A stretch of DNA of 64,000 bases from Desulfogranum marinum (GTDB taxonomy: Bacteria; Desulfobacterota; Desulfobulbia; Desulfobulbales; Desulfobulbaceae), in assembly GCF_016918565.1 (NCBI RefSeq), contig NZ_JAFFQD010000028.1, positions 1 through 64,000 of the forward strand. The letters are read 5' to 3'. Each line of letters starts with the position of its first letter. The stretch's first letter is position 1. Of this stretch, positions 1 to 8,657 are shown one piece after another. A program made the position numbers and the translations under genes. The notes under the pieces are model-generated. The model searched no databases, was not told the origin of the DNA, and saw only the letters and a list, made by a program, of their open reading frames with translations.

Positions 1-97
1 CACACTGGATAATATGATCAATTTTTCGATCAAGACTTGTATCGTACATGTCTTTATAGCTCTCTTTCCAAGTCTGTGCTTTTTGCGCTGTCGCCAT
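1..97 (-). CDS. Partial CDS, unknown, cut by window edge
   Basis: An ATG at 97 is preceded by a strong AGGAGGT ribosome binding site at about 102-109 and opens a frame of 32 codons that runs off the left end of the window. The visible peptide begins MATAQKAQTWKESYKDMYD and is hydrophilic, with no signal peptide. I do not recognise it. Its position beside IS debris makes a mobile-element passenger possible, but nothing in the peptide proves it. The good ribosome binding site is the main support that it is a real gene start. Confidence 0.5.
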   Translation of the reverse strand, partial: MATAQKAQTWKESYKDMYDTSLDRKIDHIIQC

Positions 98-182
98 GGC
101 ATAACCTCCTGATTTTGCAGAACATTATACCACAAAGGCGCTTGTTTTTGAATTAAAAAACTAGCTTAACCATCTGAAATTA

Positions 183-467
183 TTAGCTAAATATCTTACT
201 ACGCAGTCGGCTTACGCATTCCATAAATGTCGGATGCACCCCTTCATGAGGGTTTGTCTTATAGAAGTCAATGATCCGTTGCTGTTCCCATTTCTCAATC
301 CAAAAGTCACGAGGGATGAGTCCATTATGCTCATTGACCTTGCCGTAGCGATTCTGCCAATTAGCGTACTTTCCGGCAGTTAATCCAAGCCAACCTCGCA
401 GGCGGCATGCAGGGATCTCTGCTCGCTCAACCCAGTATACGATGAAATCAACGATGCTATCACGCAC
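183..467 (-). pseudogene. Truncated IS3-family OrfB (N-terminal part)
   Basis: This frame directly follows the IS3-type orfA and resembles the N-terminal part of an IS3 OrfB transposase (basic, tryptophan- and tyrosine-rich helical region such as TAGKYANWQNRYGK). It stops after about 94 codons, whereas a complete OrfB is about 280 residues and carries a DDE integrase core, which is absent. The listed start is a GTG; the same frame stays open upstream past the orfA stop, so the natural product would be a frameshift fusion. The end of family-like sequence near position 245 suggests a deletion or insertion breakpoint. Likely inactive. Confidence 0.6.
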
Positions 468-468
468 A

Positions 469-798
469 TCATGGGGACCCCATACACCAATTAAAGTTCC
501 CCAAGATTTTTTTTAATTTTATATATTCTTCCATCAACTCCGAGAGCACTTCGTTCTTGGTCTGCAACTTACTCTCAAGTCTTTCTATCTGCTCTGCTTT
601 CTTGTCCTTTTTGCCCTTTCTAGGCTTTTGAAAAGCTGCAGCACCATTTTCAAAAAACTCTTTTTGCCATCGATAGAATGTTGTCGGTTGCAAGTTATGC
701 TGATAGCAAATGTCAGATACCGGTATCTTATCAACCAGGTGGCGCTTGAGGATGGCGACCTTCTCTTCTGGTTGATAGTTATAACGCTTCTTTTTCAT
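469..798 (-). CDS. IS3-family OrfA (helix-turn-helix)
   Basis: This 109-residue protein has the IS3 OrfA layout. A basic start is followed by a helix-turn-helix of the HTH_Tnp_1 type (about residues 10-55, with VSDICYQHNLQPTTFYRWQK), and then a leucine-zipper-like coiled coil (about 70-100). OrfA binds the terminal repeats and is normally joined to OrfB by programmed frameshifting. An eight-A run at about 507-514 lies just before the orfA stop, a plausible slippery site. The orfB frame here is +1 relative to orfA rather than the usual -1, which may mean an indel. Since orfB is truncated, the element is probably dead although orfA is intact. Confidence 0.8.
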   Translation of the reverse strand: MKKKRYNYQPEEKVAILKRHLVDKIPVSDICYQHNLQPTTFYRWQKEFFENGAAAFQKPRKGKKDKKAEQIERLESKLQTKNEVLSELMEEYIKLKKILGNFNWCMGSP

Positions 799-895
799 AA
801 AAATCTCCTGTGGCTGAGTATGTTAACTCAGACATCGAAAATTACCAATTCCCGCTGAACCAATACAGGGTATTGACACTGTCACTCACCCACCA

Positions 896-2020
896 TCACC
901 TCGTCTCCTTAGATAATAAATCTACCAATCGTTTATCACCAGGATGAGCCTTACACGACAACTCGACAATCCTTTTCATCTGGCTCAACGATTTCAATCC
1001 TTTAGCGCTCTGGAATGCAAAGTAATAATATTTCATAGGTAGAAAGCAACGCTCCATCGCACGAGTTAGAATGTTGAAACTCTCTTTAAATCTTTTATTA
1101 ATATAGTGATAACGTGCAATTTGAAACCATACACCAAGATCTTGCGAGTCAGTGTCGATTAATTTTTCAACGATACTTGAGAATGATTTTTCATCACCAA
1201 GTTCCATATAGCAGTCTGCTAGCATGGATCGTCCCCAGCTATCAAGGCATCTTTGAGACTCAAGTCTTTCTAGTTTTCCTGCAGCTTCATGAATACATTT
1301 ACCTCTTTTCAGGTTGATAGCGTGCCCAAGAACACTTTCATGGTAAATGTCGGGGTATTTTTTTTTCAAGCTTACTAAGGTCAAATTATTTTTGGGGGGG
1401 ATAGCTCTCGCTGTAATTTTTCCATAATTGTTGTATAATTCGTATTCATTTGCAAGAATCCTCTTAAGTTTTTTGTATAACGATGTACTCATATCAGCGA
1501 AGTTAAAACGAGATTTACTCCGATTGAGTTTCGTAGCTTTAATTAGAGAACAAAAATCAGAGGGCAAGAATTCACTAATGCAAGCAGCATCCTCCTCAAT
1601 ACAATCCAGACGCAGGATAGCATCGAAATCTTCAGCGCAACAATTCATTTGAAAATCCGGTAAATCACCGCTCTCAAAACGATCTACATATTCTTCGAAA
1701 GAAATTTTGCCAGTATAATACGTGTGTTTTGGATGCGTTTTGTCAGCTAAAGTTGGTCTTTTGTTGTATGAATAACCTGAAACAAATCGTTCAATTGGGT
1801 CTCTGACTATAGTTAGGGTCAGAAAATTTTGTCTTAAATTTTCTGAGAAGTACGCGTCAATTTCTTGGGGTATAGCATGTGTGCAAAGGGGCAAATTACT
1901 TATTGTATCTGGCCTAAGGAGTGCCACTTCAGAATTGGGAGTAAGGATGTTCTGTGCGCTTGTACTCCCGGTTTTGCGGGTGGCGATAAAGCAGAATCTA
2001 TATTTACTTGATAAAAGCAT
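896..2020 (-). CDS. Sulfotransferase-family protein with TPR-like C-terminus
   Basis: The N-terminal half carries a PAPS-binding sulfotransferase signature. The 5'-phosphosulfate loop FIATRKTGSTSAQNIL is near residues 10-25, and the 3'-phosphate motif IVRDPIERFVSGY is near 90-102. The C-terminal 150 residues are helical repeats resembling TPRs (LADCYMELGD, IARYHYINKRFKES). It probably sulfates a surface glycan, in keeping with the polysaccharide locus to its right, but the substrate is unknown. I chose ATG at 2020 because AGGA lies 7 nt upstream; a TTG six bases earlier is the alternative. The gene is intact but boxed in by IS fragments on both sides, suggesting arrival with, or survival among, mobile elements. 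Confidence 0.75.
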   Translation of the reverse strand: MLLSSKYRFCFIATRKTGSTSAQNILTPNSEVALLRPDTISNLPLCTHAIPQEIDAYFSENLRQNFLTLTIVRDPIERFVSGYSYNKRPTLADKTHPKHTYYTGKISFEEYVDRFESGDLPDFQMNCCAEDFDAILRLDCIEEDAACISEFLPSDFCSLIKATKLNRSKSRFNFADMSTSLYKKLKRILANEYELYNNYGKITARAIPPKNNLTLVSLKKKYPDIYHESVLGHAINLKRGKCIHEAAGKLERLESQRCLDSWGRSMLADCYMELGDEKSFSSIVEKLIDTDSQDLGVWFQIARYHYINKRFKESFNILTRAMERCFLPMKYYYFAFQSAKGLKSLSQMKRIVELSCKAHPGDKRLVDLLSKETR

Positions 2021-2034
2021 GTGCAATTCCTATT

Positions 2035-2171
2035 GGCTGGTTACCAGATTTTTCTCTAATTGGATTGATGAGTATAATCGAGAGAGACCACACGAGTCAC
2101 TGGGCAACCTGACACCTGTAGAATACCTGCAGGAAAATCAGTCGGAATTTTCATTGTACGGTTTCTCTTAA
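2035..2171 (+). pseudogene. IS3-family OrfB C-terminal remnant
   Basis: On the plus strand this frame ends with the typical tail of an IS3 integrase core: FSNWIDEYNRERPHESLG followed by NLTPVEYLQ and a stop at 2169-2171. The E of RPHESLG-type motifs is the region of the last catalytic residue. No transposase sequence is found upstream: the sulfotransferase gene starts, on the other strand, at 2020, so the fragment has lost everything before this point. It is in the opposite orientation to the IS3 orfA at 469-798 and is a different element. Confidence 0.8.
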
Positions 2172-2371
2172 AGTCGTTATTACCAAAATACTCCAGCCAG
2201 TTTCTGGGGCTGTTGCGGCATCGATAGCGTTCTCATCACTACACCGCATTCTAGCCGATCAACCATGGCGTGCAACTCAAACCGCCTGTTGAAACAGTAG
2301 CAACCTCTGCAAGGGACCATGGCAAGGGGCGGGAGGGCACCACCAATGGGGAGCATCCGAAGTTTATGGAA

Positions 2372-3240
2372 TTATTTAACAACCCGGATTCTCTTTTTCC
2401 GTGAAACTCGTTTGTCTTTGGCGTTTCTCTCGTATTCTTCAAAAAATGAATCAAATTTAGAATTATATTTGGCACAGCGCAGTTTCAAAATATTGTTGGC
2501 ATAATCAACCTTCCACCAGGCCCCGGATCTTTTGAGACGAATATTACTAATGAACTTGTTGGAACTTTCAATTGCACCGCTACCAAGAGGATAACCACCT
2601 CGCCGCAACCGACCACATTCAAAGCTCTGAACAGTGGTAGTAATCGACAACTTGTCGACATTCACAGAAATACTCTTTAACACAGTTCCATATCCAATCG
2701 GCTCCATCACCTACAAAGCAGAGGCGAACCTTGTCGAGCGGGATGACACCCTGGTTTCTGAGGTCAGCTAAGAATCCTATAAATTCTTTGATATTGATGC
2801 CTTGATGCCAACTTAAAAGGTGGACGATCTTGTCCTTGTCAAGCAAGTAACCACGGATACCTTTTGCTTCTCGCCAGAAATGAGGTCGGCCCTTTTCTTG
2901 TGTCTTAACAGGAACCATGGTTCCGTCGGCAGAAAAAACAAAACTGGTTTCCGATGATTGTTTTCCGAAATATTTTCTATAATTTGAGTCACGTCATTGG
3001 CAGTAGGGATAATCTCGGCAAGGCTGACTTCTGAGGCGACTTGATTGGTAATTTTACACACCGTATCAGGAGAGATTTTGAAACGATAAATTTCGTTCAT
3101 CATCTCTTCGGCCTCTTCAAAGGTTTCTTTGGCACCAAAGAAACCTGCTATTTTTTGAATATCATACTGGTATTTGCCATCTCTCAAATTGAGAACATCT
3201 TCACATGGAGTATGGACGGTCTTGCACTTTGAACAAGCGT
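2372..3240 (-). pseudogene. Frameshifted ISKra4-like transposase
   Basis: Three overlapping minus-strand frames make one broken transposase. The N-terminal piece (about 2930-3240) has a CxxC ribbon (YACSKCKTVHTPCEDVL) and helical DNA-binding sequence. The middle piece (about 2640-2940) has ADGTMVPVK and FVGDGADWIW, typical of a DDE catalytic core. The last piece (2372-2650) has YPLGSGAIESSNKFI and RLKRSGAWW, matching the conserved C-terminal block of ISKra4-family transposases. At least two frameshifts separate the pieces and a stop precedes the ribbon. Family assignment is from remembered motifs; ISLre2-like is the alternative. Confidence 0.7.
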
Positions 3241-3307
3241 AGTAGGGTAGTTAATCGTCATTGTTCCAACTGTGCTTACGCATTCTTTTTTATTTGAATA
3301 TTTGTAA

Positions 3308-3836
3308 CTACTCACCCGTATCCGATTCTTCAGATGGAATCGCCCCCGCTAATGCCAGTTGAATAGCGACAAGCGGATTGACTCCCTAGCATACCATGGT
3401 CTGCAGATAACTTGAAATTCGACAGTATGCCTTGGCATATTTTTCTTGTCGAAAACAACCTGATATCTTCTGTTTCACTTTTGCCATGGGAAGATCTCTT
3501 TCCGCCCTATTGTTGGCGAATGGAACATGGGGCTCTCTTGCGAAAAGCAATACCGCAGCCTCATGTTTCTTCAGCCCTTCCTGTAGATTGTGGGCATCGG
3601 ACTTGGCGATCCTGTCACGGTTTCCTTTACTCGTGTATTGCCAACCTTACCAAAAACCTTCTTCCCTTTGCCGTTGCTTGTTGTGTCCGTAGTTGCAGTT
3701 TCGTCCATTTCGGTTTGTGATGATGGTAAGCTGGAATTTTTACTGTTTTTGCGGGTCTTCTTCTCCAGGAAAGCAGAGATATCAACTCGACAATAACCAG
3801 CAGGCTATTCATCACCACTCGTATTACCGCAATCAC
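3308..3836 (-). pseudogene. Decayed IS66-family TnpC
   Basis: Reading the minus strand from about 3600 to the TAG at 3308 gives the unmistakable C-terminus of IS66 TnpC: LLFAREPHVPFANNRAERDL, then MAKVKQKISGCFRQEKYAK and LVAIQLALAGAIP. An in-frame TAG near 3386 interrupts it, and a frameshift near 3610 separates it from upstream TnpC-like sequence (KGNRDRIAKSDAHNL). A minus-strand frame at 3627-3836 may be a further scrap. Most of the catalytic domain is missing. No long uninterrupted frame covers it, so ORF-based annotation would overlook it. Confidence 0.8.
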
Positions 3837-4082
3837 TTTACCGTCAGAACAGAGTTTATAGAAATCTTATTTTAGGCGATCAACTTCTTTGTGGATGCTT
3901 GTCTTGTTCATCGTTGCCATGGCCATACTATACCATGGCTTTTTTCGCACCCCTGAGCAACTCTGTGTGCGACGATTTCAGCCAGTTGCACCAAATTTGT
4001 TCGGCTTTAAATTTTACCCTCGAAAAAACTATCAGACTTTTTTTTATTTAAGGAGGTTTTTTCAGAGGGTATGAGCAGGTTA

Positions 4083-4430
4083 CTAATCATCTAAATATAG
4101 ATAGGCTATTTCACATGTAGGACTGCCAGTATAAATCCTTAATCCAATCGGCATTTGCTGAGAGATTGCAGTTAAAAGCATTGCATATTTACGATTAAAA
4201 TTTGGGTCGTCACTAGGGAGGGTCACATATGCTCCACTAGGAGATGTGCAACCTAAAACAGATTCATCACCATCAGTCTCAATATATAACACTCCAGAAG
4301 AATGGTAGTAAATTCGATGAATCTTCCCATAGCATGTAGTTGAGGAACACGCAGCAAATAAATTTGATGCCATCATACCGCTAAATCCAATAAGAGCTAA
4401 AATGAACACAAATAATATTTTTTTCAACAC
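4083..4430 (-). CDS. Small exported protein, unknown
   Basis: This 115-residue product starts with a clear signal peptide (MLKKILFVFILALIGF, cleavage probably after LFA), leaving about 88 mature residues with four cysteines (CSSTTC, GC, TC) that could form disulfides. The mature part contains the pattern GKIHRIYYHSSGVLYIETDGDE, a short beta-rich motif that I associate with small periplasmic proteins of unknown function. A GTG start at 4430 is preferred because GGAGGA sits 3 nt upstream. The start overlaps the stop of the preceding frame as TAGTG, suggesting translational coupling. No function can be assigned. Confidence 0.7.
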   Translation of the reverse strand: MLKKILFVFILALIGFSGMMASNLFAACSSTTCYGKIHRIYYHSSGVLYIETDGDESVLGCTSPSGAYVTLPSDDPNFNRKYAMLLTAISQQMPIGLRIYTGSPTCEIAYLYLDD

Positions 4431-4732
4431 TAATCCTCCAAGTTGATTATTTTTGCAATTTTTATCAAGGAACGGTTATAAAAACCCATAAAAAATTCGT
4501 TTTTTTGTAATAGTTGCAGATCAAAAGGAGATGTTTCCTGTCTGATTTTCAGGTAGAGACATACAAACTCTCGGTATCTGCGTCCTCGTTTAACGATCCT
4601 GCTGATAGTGACATTAAATGCTGCAAGTTTTGCAAAGGTTACCCGTTGCTTGCCCCAAACCAGTATTTCATCCCTTTTCCGATCAACTCCCTTGGCAAAT
4701 CTTACAAGTGGCTTAAGGAAACAACAAATCAT
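4430..4732 (-). CDS. Possible small HTH-like protein (doubtful)
   Basis: A 100-codon frame lies between two exported-protein genes on the same strand. It overlaps the upstream gene by 20 bases and the downstream start as TAGTG. A middle stretch (VTFAKLAAFNVTISRIVKRG) has the rhythm of a helix-turn-helix of the phage-regulator kind, preceded by a basic region KRDEIL. The first 15 residues look non-native, so the true start may be internal. There is no recognisable ribosome binding site. It may equally be untranslated sequence; tight packing is the main argument for a gene. Confidence 0.35.
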   Translation of the reverse strand: MICCFLKPLVRFAKGVDRKRDEILVWGKQRVTFAKLAAFNVTISRIVKRGRRYREFVCLYLKIRQETSPFDLQLLQKNEFFMGFYNRSLIKIAKIINLED

Positions 4733-5369
4733 GGTTCTTTAGAGCAACGAACGAATCAATTAATTGGATAAAAGCCTTCTCAGATTTCGCGTATGGCTCC
4801 AAATCTGCAGCAAAACAGTAGCTTGTTGCAGTTATCCCACTGTTGGTTATGCTAAATTTACAGAGATGCTTATCATAGGCCCCCGACCCCAATAGTCTGA
4901 ATTGACAAGCTTTACCGATTTCTGCAAGAAACAATATGACTCGCTCACCAAGCAGATACCTCCCATGGTATGAACTCGGACCTGCCCGAAAAACTGTGAG
5001 AATTTGCCCAGACTTACTTCCACTATTCCCTGGAATCGAAAGAGTTTTCTCCGACTCAAGTATTGGGACTGTTTCCAGAACGTTGACTGTTTGCCCGCAA
5101 TTGCTTTGAGCGAAATATTTTTCTACATTGACTGTTATCTCAATAGTTTTTTCCACCTCTCCTTTTCCTGGAATGGTTTCCTCTGTTTTTTCTATTTTCC
5201 CGAGTACAATCAATTCAGCTTCCAAGACAAGCTTTTTAAATTCTATGATATTTAATGGAGGCAGAGGTGGTTGCATTGAATACACAAAAGTTTCACCGGC
5301 AAAAAAGACTGCCCCAGCACTCAATAAAACCTTTAGCATTATTGTTAAAAATCTCAATTGTCCGTTCAC
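4713..5369 (-). CDS. Exported protein of unknown function
   Basis: This 218-residue protein begins with a signal peptide (FLTIMLKVLLSAGAVFFAG). The mature part opens with ELIVLGKIEKTEET, a beta-strand pattern often seen in small periplasmic proteins of unknown function ('ADLIVVGKV' type), followed by mixed beta structure and four cysteines. The GTG start at 5369 follows the stop of the peptidase gene by six bases, with GAGGA about 12 nt upstream, so the two are likely co-transcribed. No enzymatic motif is visible. Confidence 0.65.
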   Translation of the reverse strand: MNGQLRFLTIMLKVLLSAGAVFFAGETFVYSMQPPLPPLNIIEFKKLVLEAELIVLGKIEKTEETIPGKGEVEKTIEITVNVEKYFAQSNCGQTVNVLETVPILESEKTLSIPGNSGSKSGQILTVFRAGPSSYHGRYLLGERVILFLAEIGKACQFRLLGSGAYDKHLCKFSITNSGITATSYCFAADLEPYAKSEKAFIQLIDSFVALKNHDLLFP

Positions 5370-5375
5370 ATTAAT

Positions 5376-6953
5376 TTACTCGTCCTCAAGCAGAAGCATC
5401 AGCCATGGCATAATCGGTGCCCGAATCTGGGCTTCAGGAGCCCAGGTAACCTTGTCAACCCAGCCACAATCAGAAGATTCTGACACAGAACCATCTTTTG
5501 TGTATACCCAGCGTAAGACATGGGAGCCGGATGTGGTTATATTATGACGTTGCAAAGCCCAGCTGGTTGTGCCGCTGATCGCCCCTGTTTTTTCCTCACC
5601 GTCAATATAAAATCGTAGGTAATCATAGTAAAGTTCCGATGAAACTTGCCAATAAAAACTTATTGTACCTGGGCCAGAAACCACCGTCTCAAAATATGAC
5701 TGCTGGCTGTTTCCTATAACACCACTCTGTGCAGCGTCTCCCCCATAATAAACTGTACTCGATTGACCATACCAACCAGCATTACCACCTGTTGACCAAG
5801 TGAGCGTTCTATTATCAAGGGACTCAGCCAGGGTACTAAGCTCTTCCTCTTGCAGATTAACAATACTTACCGAGAGCAGCTGCATGCCTGAATAACTGCC
5901 TCCCCAGGTCATTGTATGAGTATTGTAATCCCATGTATCATGGATATATACAGTATTGCTGGAATCGTCATAGCCCACACCGACAATAGTGTGTCCCTCA
6001 AGGTTAAGCATTAAAGGTCTTCCAGCATCTATCTCCGCCTTAAATTGTGCAAATGAAAACCCTCCGACGATAGTATTGTCAGTTTTTTGACTGTAACAGT
6101 CGGTTACTGTATAACCTCTTGCCTCATAAAAAAGTTTTCTCCCATAAGTGCCATCTCTGTCACTAATTCCTGACGAAGCCATTTCGCTACAGGTAAGAGG
6201 ATTTGCTGAAGAACTCCAATTGTAGAAACTTGTTGCCCCGTCAGAGTTACCATAGGCAGATTGACTCGTCTTCATATAATCGCCAATAGCTTCCCCCCAG
6301 ACATGCTGAGTCCAACTATTTGAAATGTACGGGTCATCAAAGTTATAATTATACTGAACCCAGTAATCATCGATAGAACCACGCGCTGCTCGAGCATCGA
6401 CCCCCTTACGGGATGCAGCCAAGGGGAGATTAGGATAGGTGCTGTAGCCATCAGACCATCTGGGCCAAGAGCTGTTGTCCAGCGGCATAACTCCCCCATT
6501 AGTAGGTCCGGTATAGATATTGACATAACCTCTTCTGTCATAATATCCGGCAATCATTGCCCCAGACACCGACGAACACCCGAAAACCCAATTAAAAGCG
6601 GGAACAACTAGGGTTCTAGTGCCTAGCACCGAGTCTGAAACGGGAAGTGCAGTTGCCCTTCGCTCAATATCGAAACCAGGAGGGGGCACGGATGGCGCGT
6701 TAATTATATATACATCCACCAGGTCTGGGATCCCTGAGATAGAGATGGTTCTAGAAGTGAAATACTCGCTCTTTTCCAGGGAGGAAACGACACTGATAGA
6801 GGGGGATGACGTTTTGTTCGATAACTTTTCAACATTTTGTGCATGAGCACCACTGAGCAAGCCACAACCCGGTATACCGATAGACAATACGATTGTCACT
6901 ATCATTAAGATAGTGAAAGCTTTGCTGCTATACGCAAGGTAATTTTGGTTCAT
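5376..6953 (-). CDS. Secreted C39-like cysteine peptidase with C-terminal beta domain
   Basis: From the ATG at 6953 (GGGGGAGC 3 nt upstream) the protein is 525 residues. A signal peptide or membrane anchor (about 10-38) precedes a papain-like/C39-like domain. The likely nucleophile is Cys126 (FGCSSVSGAMIAGYYD), the histidine is His321 (LEGHTIVGVGYDD) and the acid is Asp339 (IHDTWDY). About residues 380-505 form a beta-sandwich (GWYGQSSTVYYGGDAAQSG, TISFYWQVSS) of the kind appended to exported proteins. The tail PIMPWLMLLLEDE is short and hydrophobic and could be a sorting signal. The frame extends 24 codons upstream, but that start lacks a ribosome binding site and overlaps the previous gene. 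Likely a periplasmic or surface peptidase in the polysaccharide operon. Confidence 0.75.
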   Translation of the reverse strand: MNQNYLAYSSKAFTILMIVTIVLSIGIPGCGLLSGAHAQNVEKLSNKTSSPSISVVSSLEKSEYFTSRTISISGIPDLVDVYIINAPSVPPPGFDIERRATALPVSDSVLGTRTLVVPAFNWVFGCSSVSGAMIAGYYDRRGYVNIYTGPTNGGVMPLDNSSWPRWSDGYSTYPNLPLAASRKGVDARAARGSIDDYWVQYNYNFDDPYISNSWTQHVWGEAIGDYMKTSQSAYGNSDGATSFYNWSSSANPLTCSEMASSGISDRDGTYGRKLFYEARGYTVTDCYSQKTDNTIVGGFSFAQFKAEIDAGRPLMLNLEGHTIVGVGYDDSSNTVYIHDTWDYNTHTMTWGGSYSGMQLLSVSIVNLQEEELSTLAESLDNRTLTWSTGGNAGWYGQSSTVYYGGDAAQSGVIGNSQQSYFETVVSGPGTISFYWQVSSELYYDYLRFYIDGEEKTGAISGTTSWALQRHNITTSGSHVLRWVYTKDGSVSESSDCGWVDKVTWAPEAQIRAPIMPWLMLLLEDE

Positions 6954-7012
6954 TGCTCCCCCATTAAATTCAAGAAGTAAATTATACCTTTTCCTGACTA
7001 AGAACCTTGAGC

Positions 7013-7561
7013 TTAACGGATGCAATCACCGGTTCCCTGTCCTAATAATGTCAAAATAATATATCTAAAATATCGTGATACACTCATAGTTTCGTTCAGT
7101 TCTTGGTCTAATTTAGCTAAAATTTCAGGGGTTGACATATCTACCTTGTTTACTTGAGCCAGTCCTGTAACCCCCGGCAGGACCTTAAACACTCCTCGCC
7201 GTTCACGTTCTTCAATCAGCTCCAATTGATTATACAAACATGGCCGGGGGCCCACCAGGCTCATATCACCTTTGAGCACATTGATAAGTTGCGGTAACTC
7301 ATCAAGCTTTGTTTTACGTAAGAAAGCACCAAATTTCGTAACTGCTTTACTTGCAACCAAGTGGGTAGCAACTGATTCAGTTTCCGGTAGCATTGTACGA
7401 AATTTGATCAAGTTAAACGGCTTCATATGACGACCAACCCGGGTCTGGAAAAATAGAGGTGAACCTGTATCAAAGTACCCGATTACAATGATGATAATCA
7501 TGATAGGAGCCAGTAATAGTAGGCCGAAAAGAGAAAAAAACAAATCAATAAACCTTAACAT
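7013..7561 (-). CDS. Undecaprenyl-phosphate sugar phosphotransferase (PglC/WcaJ type)
   Basis: This 182-residue protein has the compact layout of monotopic phosphoglycosyl transferases. An N-terminal hydrophobic hairpin (LRFIDLFFSLFGLLLLAP) is followed by GSPLFFQTRVGRHMKPFNLIKFRTM and the motif block KLDELPQLINVLKGDMSLVGPRP, ending with LPGVTGLAQV. It transfers a sugar phosphate from a UDP-sugar to undecaprenyl phosphate, starting repeat-unit synthesis. ATG at 7561 is preferred; an in-frame TTG at 7594 overlaps the epimerase gene. Epimerase plus transferase pairs of this kind are common in O-antigen and exopolysaccharide loci. Confidence 0.9.
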   Translation of the reverse strand: MLRFIDLFFSLFGLLLLAPIMIIIIVIGYFDTGSPLFFQTRVGRHMKPFNLIKFRTMLPETESVATHLVASKAVTKFGAFLRKTKLDELPQLINVLKGDMSLVGPRPCLYNQLELIEERERRGVFKVLPGVTGLAQVNKVDMSTPEILAKLDQELNETMSVSRYFRYIILTLLGQGTGDCIR

Positions 7562-7577
7562 TATAAACGAAACTTCC

Positions 7578-8540
7578 CTAGGAAGTGGTATCAAAATAGT
7601 CCTGAGCCGTTAATCTGAGACTTTCTCCAACCGTATTTGGTGGAGACCAGTCAAGGATTGATTTAGTCTTGGTTATATCCACCTGTAGCGAACCACACAG
7701 GCGTTGAACAGTAGATTGCCGACCAAACATTGCCGCAAACATCGCCAAGACTTTTGCAGGCATTGGAATCAACCTGTCGTTTCTACCGAGTGCTAGAGAC
7801 ACTTGTTGCAACAGCTCTGTTGTTGAAAGATCTTCCCCATCGCTGACTAAAAAGGTTTGATCGGCGGCGGCAGGATGATCTGTGCACGTTACGATTAAAT
7901 CCAGAAGATTATCCAATGCCACCAAACTACGCCTGTTGCGGATGGCTCCCAACGGCAGAGGCATTCCTTTAGCCATCCAATGCATTAAACGTAAAAAATT
8001 GCCCTGCACCCCTGGCCCGTAAACTAAAGGGGACCGGATAATCACAATTTCCAAACCACTTTCTGCTGAAAATTGCAGCAATGCCCGCTCTGCTTCAAAC
8101 TTTGAAACAGCATATGGAGTTGAAGGGGCAGGTTCGTCATCTGGAGTAAAAGGGACGCCAGTTTGGCTTATCTCACCGTTAACCTTTATAGAGCTTATAT
8201 AGATAAATCTCTTTACGTTAGCTCTAACCGCCTGTCGCGCAAGGTGAATTGTTCCATCCACATTAACCGAACGAAATCGCGACAACGGATCGCCAGACAC
8301 TCCTGGTACCACATCAATGCATGCGGCAAGGTGCACGATACAGTCAACGTGTAGTAATGCTTTCTCCCAATTAGTACTGGGACCGATATCACCTACGATA
8401 CTCTGATCTAATGAACCGGGGAGCTTCGTGGACTTTTCAGTACGCACTGCAGCGCGTACTTTACAATGAGAATTGTGTAATTTTTCACATAATCCCCTTC
8501 CAATAAATCCAGTTGCACCTGTTACTAATATTTGCTTCAC
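7578..8540 (-). CDS. NAD-dependent epimerase/dehydratase (extended SDR)
   Basis: This 320-residue protein is an extended short-chain dehydrogenase. The Rossmann motif TGATGFIGRGL is near residues 7-17, the catalytic serines lie in YISSIKV near 113-119, and the YxxxK motif TPYAVSKFEAE is near 140. The GPGVQGNFLRL and VALDNLLDLI regions are typical of UDP-hexose 4-epimerase-like proteins linked to sugar transferases. It probably supplies the UDP-sugar used by the phosphotransferase immediately downstream. The exact sugar cannot be read from sequence. The start is the ATG at 8540; no strong ribosome binding site is visible. Confidence 0.85.
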   Translation of the reverse strand: MKQILVTGATGFIGRGLCEKLHNSHCKVRAAVRTEKSTKLPGSLDQSIVGDIGPSTNWEKALLHVDCIVHLAACIDVVPGVSGDPLSRFRSVNVDGTIHLARQAVRANVKRFIYISSIKVNGEISQTGVPFTPDDEPAPSTPYAVSKFEAERALLQFSAESGLEIVIIRSPLVYGPGVQGNFLRLMHWMAKGMPLPLGAIRNRRSLVALDNLLDLIVTCTDHPAAADQTFLVSDGEDLSTTELLQQVSLALGRNDRLIPMPAKVLAMFAAMFGRQSTVQRLCGSLQVDITKTKSILDWSPPNTVGESLRLTAQDYFDTTS

Positions 8541-8657
8541 TTTTTTTGTTTAGGTTTTCCTCAAGCGCAGTTGAGTTGTAACCTTCATTAAAGATTTTTT
8601 TTTATAAACAGCCTTTGCAGGCTATTGGCAAACATACTCTGTAATAGACATGCTCTT

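Noticed and set aside
2251-2504. Short frames between IS remnants
   Set aside because: They overlap the ISKra4-like transposase or have no protein-like features.
3412-3836. Several short plus-strand ORFs
   Set aside because: They are shadows of the IS66 TnpC remnant, which reads clearly on the minus strand.
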